From Phycisphaerae bacterium (GTDB lineage: Bacteria; Planctomycetota; Phycisphaerae; JAAYCJ01), in assembly GCA_012514125.1 (NCBI GenBank), contig JAAZAW010000258.1, positions 1 to 6,460 of the forward strand: 6,460 nucleotides of DNA, read 5' to 3'. Position numbers and translations under genes: made by a program. Of this stretch, positions 1 through 5,441 are shown piece after piece. The first letter of the stretch is position 1, and the number at the start of each line of letters is the position of its first letter. The notes under the pieces were generated by a model, which did no database searches, had not been told where the DNA came from, and saw nothing but the letters and a program-made list of their open reading frames with translations.

Positions 1-1245
1 TCCGATCACCGCATCGACTGCTTTCAGAATAATCGCCGTTATGACCAGCGAATACCCGATCGTTACACCGGTCGCGACCACTTGTGTTATCAGGAGTTCC
101 GGGTTCCCGAAAAACAGCCCATCCGCTCCATCCGGATTGATGCGTGTTGTTGCGAAAAGTCCCGTTGCCAATGCCCCGACGATGCCCCCCACACCATGCA
201 CGCCGAACGCATCGAGCGAATCGTCATATCCCAGCCTGGGTTTAACTACACTTACGGAGATGTAACAAATAACGCTGACCAGAAGTCCAATGGCGATGGC
301 GCCCATCACATCGACAAACCCCGCCGCCGGTGTAATGGCTACCAGTCCCGCGATCACACCGGTCACACATCCGAACATCGTCGGCTTGCCGTGATGAATC
401 CATTCAAGCAAGGCCCAGCAAAGCCCCGCCGCTGCCGCCGCGGTATTTGTCATGACAAATGCGCTCACCGCCAAACCATTCGCCGACAGCGCACTGCCGG
501 CGTTAAACCCAAACCATCCCAACCAGAGCAGCCCCGCCCCAAGCACCGTAAACGGTAAGTTATGTGGCGGATAAGGTTTGTTGTCGTATCCCCTTCGGCG
601 ACCCAAAAAGAGCGCCGTCACCAGGGCTGCAATTCCCGCGTTGATATGCACCACCGTTCCACCCGCGAAATCCAGGGCGCCCATCGTCTTAAGCCATCCG
701 CCTTCTCCCCACACCCAGTGTGCCACCGGATCGTAAACAAACGTGGCCCAGAGCAGGGTAAACACCAGGAAGGCGGAAAATTTCATCCGCTCCGCAAATG
801 CCCCGATAATCAGCGCCGGTGTGATGATCGCAAACATTGCCTGAAATATCATGAACGCCTGATGGGGAATCGTCCCCGCGTACACGGCGAAGGGTTCAAG
901 CCCCACGCCTCGTAAGCCTGCCCATTCAAATCCGCCCCAGAATCCTTTTCCAGGCCCAAATGCCAAACTATATCCGTACAGCACCCATTGAATCCCGATC
1001 ACGCACATGATGATAAAACACTGCATCAGCACGCCCAGAATATTTTTCTTGCGAACCATCCCGCCATAAAAAAATGCCAGCGCCGGTGTCATCGACAATA
1101 CCAACCCCGCGCACAGGAGGATAAATCCGGTGTCGCCCGAGTCGATCGGCACCACCGCCTCATCATTCGCCGCTCCGGCTATGCCCGGCAGCAATCCCAT
1201 CATCAACCCGCTCATCGTTGCCCATCCATTGTTCTTTTTTCTCAT
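1..1245 (-). CDS. amt: Ammonium transporter Amt, 3' end cut by window edge
   Basis: Inner-membrane Amt/Mep/Rh channel that takes up ammonium. Reading the minus strand from the ATG at 1245 gives 415 codons with no stop up to the window edge. Residues 1-25 are a signal peptide (Met-Arg-Lys-Lys start, hydrophobic core, likely cleavage after GIAGA), as in E. coli AmtB. About ten hydrophobic membrane segments follow. The family signature DFAGGTVVHINAG is at 191-203, including the conserved Asp192 and the first pore histidine His200. The second pore histidine is His350 in AFGVHGVGGIVG. The conserved Phe/Gln stretch AFMIFQAMFA is at 130-139. The final residues KAVDAVIG match the usual end of the last helix, so only a short cytoplasmic tail, roughly 20-40 residues, should be missing. 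The start is supported by AGAGGT at 1251-1256, five bases upstream of the ATG. A sigma-54 promoter lies upstream, which fits nitrogen control. A PII gene (glnK) often adjoins amt and may lie beyond the left edge. Confidence 0.97.
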   Translation of the reverse strand, partial: MRKKNNGWATMSGLMMGLLPGIAGAANDEAVVPIDSGDTGFILLCAGLVLSMTPALAFFYGGMVRKKNILGVLMQCFIIMCVIGIQWVLYGYSLAFGPGKGFWGGFEWAGLRGVGLEPFAVYAGTIPHQAFMIFQAMFAIITPALIIGAFAERMKFSAFLVFTLLWATFVYDPVAHWVWGEGGWLKTMGALDFAGGTVVHINAGIAALVTALFLGRRRGYDNKPYPPHNLPFTVLGAGLLWLGWFGFNAGSALSANGLAVSAFVMTNTAAAAAGLCWALLEWIHHGKPTMFGCVTGVIAGLVAITPAAGFVDVMGAIAIGLLVSVICYISVSVVKPRLGYDDSLDAFGVHGVGGIVGALATGLFATTRINPDGADGLFFGNPELLITQVVATGVTIGYSLVITAIILKAVDAVIG

Positions 1246-1307
1246 AGTCTACCTCTGATATAACAATAATGTAATCCCGAAACATAAAAACAACGAGGAA
1301 GTCAATA

Positions 1308-1323
1308 AGCAATAACCGTGCCA
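1308..1323 (-). promoter_or_regulatory. Sigma-54 (RpoN) promoter for amt
   Basis: On the minus strand this reads TGGCACGGTTATTGCT, an exact match to the sigma-54 consensus TGGCAC-N5-TTGCW with the invariant GG (-24) and GC (-12). The predicted transcription start is near 1297, giving a leader of about 52 bases before the amt ATG at 1245. Sigma-54 promoters need an AAA+ enhancer-binding protein. NtrC is the usual one for amt genes, although its classical binding palindrome was not seen here. An exact consensus match in the right orientation, directly upstream of a nitrogen-uptake gene, makes a chance occurrence unlikely. Confidence 0.88.
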
Positions 1324-1411
1324 TTTCGGGGATTAACACCTAACACATTTGTAAATAACAAGATAGACGGACTTTGTTCAAGCGTCGTAGCGATGGATTT
1401 CTTGACGAAAA

Positions 1412-1445
1412 TGTAAGACACTGCGGTAAAATTACATAATTGTAA
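1412..1445. promoter_or_regulatory. Candidate activator-binding cluster of TGTAA half-sites
   Basis: Three half-sites lie within 34 bases: TGTAA at 1412-1416, TTACA at 1432-1436 and TGTAA at 1441-1445. The last two form the dyad TTACA-N4-TGTAA. Further TGTAA copies lie at 1350-1354 and 1270-1274, so this intergenic region holds five. The cluster is about 115-150 bases upstream of the predicted amt start, the usual distance for an enhancer of a sigma-54 promoter. It could equally serve the rightward sigma gene. The region is AT-rich, so some copies may be chance. Confidence 0.35.
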
Positions 1446-1488
1446 AAATATTCCTGCCGCCCCCCGCGATTTCCACCATTTAAAATCC

Positions 1489-1517
1489 TTTCATTTCCGC
1501 CTCGAAAACGGTATACT
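1489..1517 (+). promoter_or_regulatory. Possible sigma-70-type promoter for the ECF sigma operon
   Basis: The -10 element TATACT at 1512-1517 is a good match. At a 17-base spacing the -35 position reads TTTCAT (1489-1494), a weak match. Transcription would begin near 1524, about 37 bases before the preferred ATG at 1561. This argues against the in-frame ATG at 1522, which would then be almost leaderless. No SigR/RpoE-type GGAAT/GTT pair was found here, so autoregulation by the encoded sigma factor is not supported. Confidence 0.35.
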
Positions 1518-1560
1518 ATTTATGGACATCATAAGGCTCTTATGGGAAGGGAACAGGACC

Positions 1561-2190
1561 ATGCTGTTTCACAAAAATACGAAACAATTCGAGTCTCTGG
1601 TGCTCAAAGAAGTCGATGCTTTGTTCAGGCTTGCGTTTCGACTTACCGGTAATCGGTCCGCCGCCGAGGATTTAACCCAGGAAACCCTGCTTCGCGCCTA
1701 TAAAGCCTTCGATCGCTTCCAAATCGAGGAATTCGGCGTCAAGCCCTGGCTCTTTAAAATCCTCCATCACATCTATTTCAATACGCTCAATGCCGACCGT
1801 CGGCGCCCGGTTCTCAAGGATGAGCCTCTTTGGAATCTCCTCGCCGATCATCATCCCGAAACCTGGATGACCGAGGATATCGACCAGATCGACTGGGAGC
1901 AGTTCGACGAGGAAATCAAACGTGGAATCGACGCTCTGGTCCCGGAGCATCGCATGGTGCTTTTGCTCTGGTCGCTGGAGCAATTGAGCTATAAGGAAAT
2001 CGCGGAAATCTGCAATGTCCCCGTTGGAACCGTGATGAGTCGGCTCTTTCGTGCCCGCCAGGAACTCGCCGCAAAACTCACCAGCTACGCCAATGCCCAT
2101 CGATTGTTCAAGCCCAAAAGGCCTGAACCTTTCGATCCCGCGAACAAGACGCCTTTCACTGTGCTGAAAGGATCAACCAATGAGTTCTGA
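1561..2190 (+). CDS. ECF-type RNA polymerase sigma factor
   Basis: Extracytoplasmic-function sigma factor of the sigma-70 family that directs RNA polymerase to a stress regulon. The preferred start gives 209 residues. Region 2 spans about 9-82, with the core-binding and -10-recognition segment AAEDLTQETLLRAYKAFDRF (34-53) and the typical KPWLFKILHHIYFN (61-74). Region 4 spans about 118-172 and contains the helix-turn-helix LSYKEIAEICNVPVGTVMSR (142-161), which reads the -35 element. The linker has many acidic residues and tryptophans. A basic/proline-rich tail (173-209) extends beyond region 4 and is longer than in minimal ECF factors. An in-frame ATG at 1522 would add 13 residues, but GGGAAGGG at 1544-1551 and the position of the candidate promoter favour 1561. 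A zinc anti-sigma gene follows 51 bases downstream, the classical pairing for SigR/RpoE-like groups. Family membership is certain; the regulon is unknown. Confidence 0.95.
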   Translation: MLFHKNTKQFESLVLKEVDALFRLAFRLTGNRSAAEDLTQETLLRAYKAFDRFQIEEFGVKPWLFKILHHIYFNTLNADRRRPVLKDEPLWNLLADHHPETWMTEDIDQIDWEQFDEEIKRGIDALVPEHRMVLLLWSLEQLSYKEIAEICNVPVGTVMSRLFRARQELAAKLTSYANAHRLFKPKRPEPFDPANKTPFTVLKGSTNEF

Positions 2191-2260
2191 AAAAAATAAA
2201 AGCAAATGTTCAACATCATTCTTGTGTCGAAAGGATTCTAAATGGATTGTGACGAAGTAA
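2180..2260 (+). CDS. Possible 26-residue ORF bridging the sigma and anti-sigma genes
   Basis: The ATG at 2180 lies seven bases after AAAGGA (2167-2172), an almost ideal Shine-Dalgarno for which no other start codon exists. The frame runs to TAA at 2258-2260. It overlaps the last 11 bases of the sigma gene and the first 19 bases of the anti-sigma gene in different frames. The product would be lysine- and serine-rich with two cysteines (Cys10, Cys16) and has no recognised domain. It may be a translated microprotein, a coupling leader that brings ribosomes to the anti-sigma start, or an unused ORF. Codon evidence is too short to decide. Confidence 0.3.
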   Translation: MSSEKNKSKCSTSFLCRKDSKWIVTK

Positions 2261-2499
2261 AAAAAGTATCCGCCGGACATCTCGAAGACGCCGTTCCCCC
2301 CGAACTAAAGCAGCAGGTCCACGAACATCTATCCCGCTGCCCCATCTGCGCCGCCATCGTCAAACGTGTGAAAGACATGCGCCAAGGCCTCCATCTTGCC
2401 CTGTGCAAGGATTGTTGTCCTGGAAATCTCCGGCAACGGATCAATCAAAAATTCAAACGTTCTTCCATCGGAACCCTCTGGTCCAAACTCACAAGCTGA
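2242..2499 (+). CDS. Small zinc-binding anti-sigma factor, RsrA/ZAS type
   Basis: Soluble 85-residue protein that probably binds and silences the ECF sigma factor encoded just upstream. It carries the ZAS zinc motif His29-x3-Cys33-x2-Cys36 (HLSRCPIC), with an N-terminal Cys3 in the position of the fourth zinc ligand of RsrA. The C-terminal segment CKDCCPGNLRQRI (55-67) resembles the Cys-x-x-x-x-Pro-x-x-Leu-Arg-x-x-Ile tail of RsrA-like anti-sigma factors. In Streptomyces RsrA, oxidation of the zinc thiols to a disulfide releases SigR, so a thiol-oxidation sensor is a reasonable inference. Cys58 and Cys59 add two extra thiols. There is no membrane segment, so the protein should be cytoplasmic. 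The ATG at 2242 follows AAGGA (2231-2235) at good spacing. A LexA-like gene follows after 43 bases, probably in the same transcript. Confidence 0.88.
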   Translation: MDCDEVKKVSAGHLEDAVPPELKQQVHEHLSRCPICAAIVKRVKDMRQGLHLALCKDCCPGNLRQRINQKFKRSSIGTLWSKLTS

Positions 2500-2542
2500 C
2501 CGCCCGGTGAAATAAAGCCTGTAAATCCCAAAGGAACAAAAA

Positions 2543-3166
2543 ATGTCCAGTATCGTTCCCGAATCACCGTCTCCGAAACAAATGGAACTTCTTTGCAGTC
2601 TTTATCGATTTCAGCGCAAGCATGGCTATAGCCCAACCCTTGACGAACTCGGACGAATTATGGGAATCAGCAAAGTCACCGTCCATCAATACATCCGCTG
2701 CCTCGAAAAAAAAGGCTTGGTTTGTCGAATCAAAAATTACGCCCGTTCTCTTCAGATCGTTGACGAATCCAAAATCAAACCTTATCTTCGCTCCGAACGT
2801 GCATCCTGGAAACTGGTGGGGCGACTCACCGATCAAGGCCGTCTTAAATTTTATTCAATCCCCAAAAAACTTGAACCCGAACTTCTCATCGAACGCTACG
2901 GTAACACCAATCTGCTTCGAGTCGTCGGAAATTCCTGGCCCGAAAAAAATATCTCCGACGGCGACTATCTGCTCATCGAACCTCTGAGCGAAAAGCACTC
3001 CAGGAACCTGGTCCTGGTTCAGACCCGAAGCGGGCGAGTCGAAATCTGCACTCTCATCCGGCGCCGGAATCGCCTCCTGATCCAGAACCGGCAAACCTGT
3101 GAAGAAATCCCAACCCATCAAGCCGACATCCTCGCCGTCATCATAGGCCTGATCCGAAGTTATTGA
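2543..3166 (+). CDS. LexA-like regulator with degenerate self-cleavage site
   Basis: A 207-residue protein with the full LexA layout. An N-terminal winged helix-turn-helix is at about 10-72: HGYSPTLDELGRIMGIS (27-43), then the recognition region KVTVHQYIRCLEKKGLV (44-60). An S24/LexA-type C-terminal domain is at about 89-205, beginning WKLVGRL (89-95) and including LLRVVGNSW (124-132) and SDGDYLLI (138-145). Aligned by eye with E. coli LexA, catalytic Ser119 corresponds to Ser131, which is kept. Catalytic Lys156 corresponds to Cys169 in VEICTL, and the Ala84-Gly85 scissile bond corresponds to Asp-Gln at 97-98. It therefore looks unable to cleave itself in response to RecA. Some cyanobacterial LexA proteins have likewise lost self-cleavage. 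AAAGGA at 2530-2535, seven bases upstream, fixes the ATG. It follows the anti-sigma gene by 43 bases, so a three-gene operon is likely. It could be a repressor sensing something other than RecA; its target sites are unknown. Confidence 0.85.
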   Translation: MSSIVPESPSPKQMELLCSLYRFQRKHGYSPTLDELGRIMGISKVTVHQYIRCLEKKGLVCRIKNYARSLQIVDESKIKPYLRSERASWKLVGRLTDQGRLKFYSIPKKLEPELLIERYGNTNLLRVVGNSWPEKNISDGDYLLIEPLSEKHSRNLVLVQTRSGRVEICTLIRRRNRLLIQNRQTCEEIPTHQADILAVIIGLIRSY

Positions 3167-3229
3167 TTTTCCGTCTTTGTAAAATAGACTCCGGCCGCCA
3201 TACCTGATCTTCGATTTTCCAGACTTCCT

Positions 3230-3238
3230 CCCCCCCCC
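3230..3238. repeat. Run of nine C in the spacer upstream of rarA
   Basis: Nine consecutive C lie about 54 bases upstream of the rarA -10 element. Tracts of this length can slip during replication and change promoter spacing, but this one lies upstream of the core promoter. It is also a likely place for a sequencing length error. Confidence 0.9.
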
Positions 3239-3268
3239 GATTCACAGACTTTCTCCGGCTTTGTTCTC

Positions 3269-3297
3269 TTTCTTCCCTTTAAACTCTATGCTAAAAT
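3269..3297 (+). promoter_or_regulatory. Extended -10 promoter for rarA
   Basis: TGCTAAAAT at 3289-3297 is an extended -10 element (TG-n-TAAAAT). At a 17-base spacing the -35 hexamer is TTTCTT (3269-3274), which is poor, as is common for extended -10 promoters. Transcription should start near 3304, about 31 bases before the preferred rarA ATG at 3335. No clear terminator for the upstream LexA-like gene was seen in 3167-3268, so some read-through is possible. Confidence 0.5.
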
Positions 3298-3334
3298 ACC
3301 CGCACAGGAAATTGTGTTTTTCATTTGGAATACG

Positions 3335-4696
3335 ATGGCTGATTTATTTACGTCACATGAACAACAACTGATTAAGGCGCAGTCGCCCCTCGCCGTGCGG
3401 ATGCGCCCGATCACCCTCGATGAATTCGCAGGCCAGGAACATTTCCTGGGTCCGGGCAAGCTTCTCCGCCGTATGATCGAAGCCGATCGGCTCACCAGTG
3501 TCATTTTCTATGGCCCGCCCGGTACAGGCAAGACCACCCTCGCCGAACTGATCGCCAAGCTGACCGCCGCCGCCTTCGAAGAAGTCAACGCCGCCGGCGT
3601 CGGTGTGAAGGAAATCCGCGAAATTCTCGATCGAGCCAAAAAACGTCTCGTTCAGGAACAGCGAAAAACCGTTCTCTTCATCGACGAACTCCATCGCTTC
3701 AACAAAGCCCAGCAGGATGTCCTGCTTAACGACGTCGAGCGCGGCATCGCCATTCTCGTCGGCGCGACCACCGAAAATCCGTTCTTTGCCGTCAATTCCG
3801 CCCTCGTTTCGCGAAGCCAGATTTTCCGCTTCGAATCGCTGACGCCCGACCACCTCAAAACCCTCATCCGCCGAGCGCTGGCCGACAAAGATCGAGGCCT
3901 GGGGAAATATGATATTCAAATCTCCGACGATGCGGTCGATTTCATCGCCAATCTCGCCGACGGCGATGCCCGACGCGCCCTGACCGCACTGGAAGTCGCC
4001 GTTCTTTCCCAACTGCGAGAAACAGGTCAGCACGCACGCGTTGTCGTCGATCTCGAAGTCGCCCGCGAGTCCATCCAGCAAAAAGCTCTCCAATACGACA
4101 AAGCCGGCGACCAGCATTACGACCACGCCAGCGCCTTCATCAAGTCCATGCGAGGTAGCGATCCCGACGCCGCCGTCTATTGGCTCGCGAGAATGCTCGC
4201 CAGCGGTGAAGACGTCCGCTTTGTCGCCCGGCGAATGGTCATCTGCGCCGCCGAAGACGTTGGCAACGCCCATCCCATGGCTTTGGTCATGGCCAACGCC
4301 GCCGCTCAGGCTGTCGAATACGTCGGATTGCCCGAAGCCCAGCTCATCCTCTCTCAGGCCGTCATCTACATCGCCTGTGCTCCAAAATCCAACGCCTCAT
4401 CCATGGCGATCTGGACCGCTATGGATGACGTCAAAAATAATCGAACTCTACCCGTTCCTATCCACCTGCGAGACACTCATTACGCCGGTTCGAAAACTTT
4501 CGGCCACGGCGACAATTACCAGTACGACCACTCCGCACCCGAAGGGATCGCCGATCAGGATTATCTCGGCGTCGATAAAACCTATTACAATCCCACCAAC
4601 CGCGGCTTTGAGGTGAAAATCCGCGAATACCTCGACAAGGTGGCTCAAATTCGACACAAAAAACAACCCGATAACGAAAGCGACCCCTCATCATGA
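3335..4696 (+). CDS. rarA: Replication-associated recombination protein RarA (MgsA)
   Basis: AAA+ ATPase of the RarA/MgsA/WRNIP1 family that acts at stalled or gapped replication forks. The protein has 453 residues, normal for the family. The N-terminus MADLFTSHEQQ and RMRPITLDEFAGQEHFLGPG (22-41) are typical. Walker A GPPGTGKTT is at 60-68, Walker B VLFIDELHRF at 113-122, sensor 1 GATTENP at 143-149, the arginine-finger region ALVSRSQIF at 156-164 and the sensor 2 segment GDARRALTALE at 210-220. The C-terminal half carries the family's tetramerisation domain, including MLASGEDVRFVARRM and AAEDVGNAHPMAL, and ends with the usual HLRD, YKYDH-like (YQYDH) and YYNPTNRGFE motifs. All catalytic motifs are intact. 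A GTG at 3314 would add seven residues after AGGAA at only three bases, but family starts and the predicted transcript start favour ATG 3335. The stop overlaps the next gene's start by ATGA, indicating translational coupling. Confidence 0.97.
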   Translation: MADLFTSHEQQLIKAQSPLAVRMRPITLDEFAGQEHFLGPGKLLRRMIEADRLTSVIFYGPPGTGKTTLAELIAKLTAAAFEEVNAAGVGVKEIREILDRAKKRLVQEQRKTVLFIDELHRFNKAQQDVLLNDVERGIAILVGATTENPFFAVNSALVSRSQIFRFESLTPDHLKTLIRRALADKDRGLGKYDIQISDDAVDFIANLADGDARRALTALEVAVLSQLRETGQHARVVVDLEVARESIQQKALQYDKAGDQHYDHASAFIKSMRGSDPDAAVYWLARMLASGEDVRFVARRMVICAAEDVGNAHPMALVMANAAAQAVEYVGLPEAQLILSQAVIYIACAPKSNASSMAIWTAMDDVKNNRTLPVPIHLRDTHYAGSKTFGHGDNYQYDHSAPEGIADQDYLGVDKTYYNPTNRGFEVKIREYLDKVAQIRHKKQPDNESDPSS

Positions 4697-5283
4697 CCGA
4701 CCTGAAAAACGAAAAATTACGTGTCCGAAAAGAACTTCGTCAGCAACTTCGCGATCTGCCCACCGAACAGCGAGATCAATGGTCCCGGCAAATCACCGAT
4801 CGGCTCCTGGCCTTGCCGGAATATCAACATGCCCAAACCATCATGGCGTTTTTCTCTTTCAGCACCGAATACGACACCGCACCCCTGATTCGCCACGCCC
4901 TGTCTGAAAAGAAAGCAATCTGCGCCCCGCGTGTCGATTGGTCCACCTGGCGAATGTCTCCCGTTCTCGTTAGCGACCCCGATCAATTCACCAAAGACGA
5001 CCGCGGTCTCATGGAACCCACCGGTGACCGAATCGCCGATCTTGAAACCATCGACCTGATCATTATTCCAGGCCTTGCCTTCGATCTCACAGGCCGTCGT
5101 CTGGGGCGAGGCGCAGGATTTTATGACCGTTTCCTCTCACAAATTCAACTTCGCCACGCCATCCGCCTGGCTCCAATCTTCGATCTTCAGTTGATTCCCA
5201 CCGTCCCCGCCGACCAACACGACCAGCTCATCGACATCATCCTCACCCCAACAAAACTCCATCGCCTCCTCCGGCATCGATAA
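4693..5283 (+). CDS. ygfA: 5-formyltetrahydrofolate cyclo-ligase (MTHFS)
   Basis: Cytoplasmic enzyme that converts 5-formyltetrahydrofolate to 5,10-methenyltetrahydrofolate using ATP, returning a dead-end folate to the one-carbon pool. The product is 196 residues, the usual length. The N-terminal basic helix KLRVRKELRQQLRDLP (8-23) matches the family's Lys/Arg-rich ATP-side start. FFSFSTEYDTAPLI (53-66) is the common 'Y-x-x-x-x-E-x-D/T' substrate region. The signature IIPGLAFDLTGRRLGRGAGF plus YDR (124-146) includes the phosphate-binding Gly-Arg-Gly and Tyr-Asp-Arg residues. VPADQHDQLIDIILTP (171-186) is the usual C-terminal His-Asp element. Its ATG lies inside the rarA stop (4-base overlap), so it is co-transcribed and probably translated by re-initiation. 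In E. coli this gene sits by ssrS rather than rarA, so the pairing here is lineage-specific. Confidence 0.95.
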   Translation: MTDLKNEKLRVRKELRQQLRDLPTEQRDQWSRQITDRLLALPEYQHAQTIMAFFSFSTEYDTAPLIRHALSEKKAICAPRVDWSTWRMSPVLVSDPDQFTKDDRGLMEPTGDRIADLETIDLIIIPGLAFDLTGRRLGRGAGFYDRFLSQIQLRHAIRLAPIFDLQLIPTVPADQHDQLIDIILTPTKLHRLLRHR

Positions 5284-5300
5284 CTCTCAATCCATCTTAA

Positions 5301-5327
5301 ACAGGATACGTCGTGACGTACCTCTGT
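5301..5327. other. Imperfect inverted repeat after the folate gene
   Basis: TACGTC-GT-GACGTA (5307-5320) is a perfect dyad. It is flanked by AGG/CCT and ACAG/CTGT arms that extend the symmetry with single unpaired bases. It lies 18 bases after the stop of the cyclo-ligase gene. No T-run follows, so it is not an intrinsic terminator for the plus strand. It may be a 3' stabilising hairpin, a protein-binding dyad or chance. Confidence 0.4.
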
Positions 5328-5333
5328 CTACTA

Positions 5334-5357
5334 TGATGCACAAAACATCAGGTTTTT
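5334..5357 (+). terminator. Weak candidate terminator for the rarA-ygfA operon
   Basis: TGATG (5334-5338) and CATCA (5346-5350) can form a five-pair stem with a seven-base loop, followed two bases later by TTTTT (5353-5357). The stem is short and AT-rich, so termination would be weak. No better plus-strand terminator is visible before the convergent gene. Confidence 0.25.
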
Positions 5358-5366
5358 CGGTTATCG

Positions 5367-5402
5367 AAAAAAACAGACCGACCCCTTATCAGAGGTCGGC
5401 CT
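5367..5402 (-). terminator. Strong intrinsic terminator for the minus-strand propeller gene
   Basis: In the minus-strand transcript, bases 5402-5392 and 5385-5375 form an 11-pair stem with a six-base loop, followed by G and seven U (from A5367-5373). Two of the pairs are G-U wobbles. Read on the plus strand the same two positions become A-C mismatches and no T-run follows, so the element works only for the minus strand. It starts 40 bases after the stop codon at 5442. Confidence 0.88.
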
Positions 5403-5441
5403 TGTATCGACCGTCTTTCGATGTTTTCCAACCGTCGTTTT

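Larger units (their letters stand above)
1246..1560. other. Divergent intergenic region between amt and the ECF sigma gene
   Basis: This 315-base stretch holds no convincing gene and is clearly richer in A and T than its flanks. It carries the outward-facing control signals for both sides: the amt ribosome binding site and sigma-54 promoter, a cluster of TGTAA/TTACA half-sites, and a sigma-70-like element close to the sigma-factor gene. A second possible rightward promoter, TTGACG at 1402-1407 with TAAAAT at 1427-1432, has an overlong 19-base spacer and is not called separately. Confidence 0.8.

Noticed and set aside
41..1263. Several plus-strand open frames opposite amt
   Set aside because: Their translations are Arg/His/Pro-rich with no family resemblance, while the minus strand encodes a complete Amt signature without interruption.
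1522..1560. Upstream ATG adding 13 residues to the sigma factor
   Set aside because: It would start about two bases before the predicted transcription start with no ribosome binding site. The added residues do not belong to region 2, and ATG 1561 has GGGAAGGG upstream.
3314..3334. GTG start for rarA seven codons upstream
   Set aside because: The AGGAA is only three bases from the GTG, and the extra residues do not fit the conserved MADLF-type N-terminus. It cannot be fully excluded.
3353..4273. Long minus-strand open frame (306 codons) opposite rarA
   Set aside because: It lies fully antisense to a rarA gene with every AAA+ motif intact, and its translation is low-complexity and Gly/Asp/Glu-rich, as expected from a mirrored codon frame. 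No ribosome binding site or family resemblance was seen.
4041..4616. Plus-strand +1-frame ORF of 191 codons inside rarA
   Set aside because: Ser/Pro/Thr-rich shadow frame inside an intact rarA, with no start signal.
5353..5371. TTTTTCG / CGAAAAA inverted repeat as a separate terminator
   Set aside because: The stem is nearly all A-T, lacks its own T-run and is made from the U-tract of the neighbouring minus-strand terminator.
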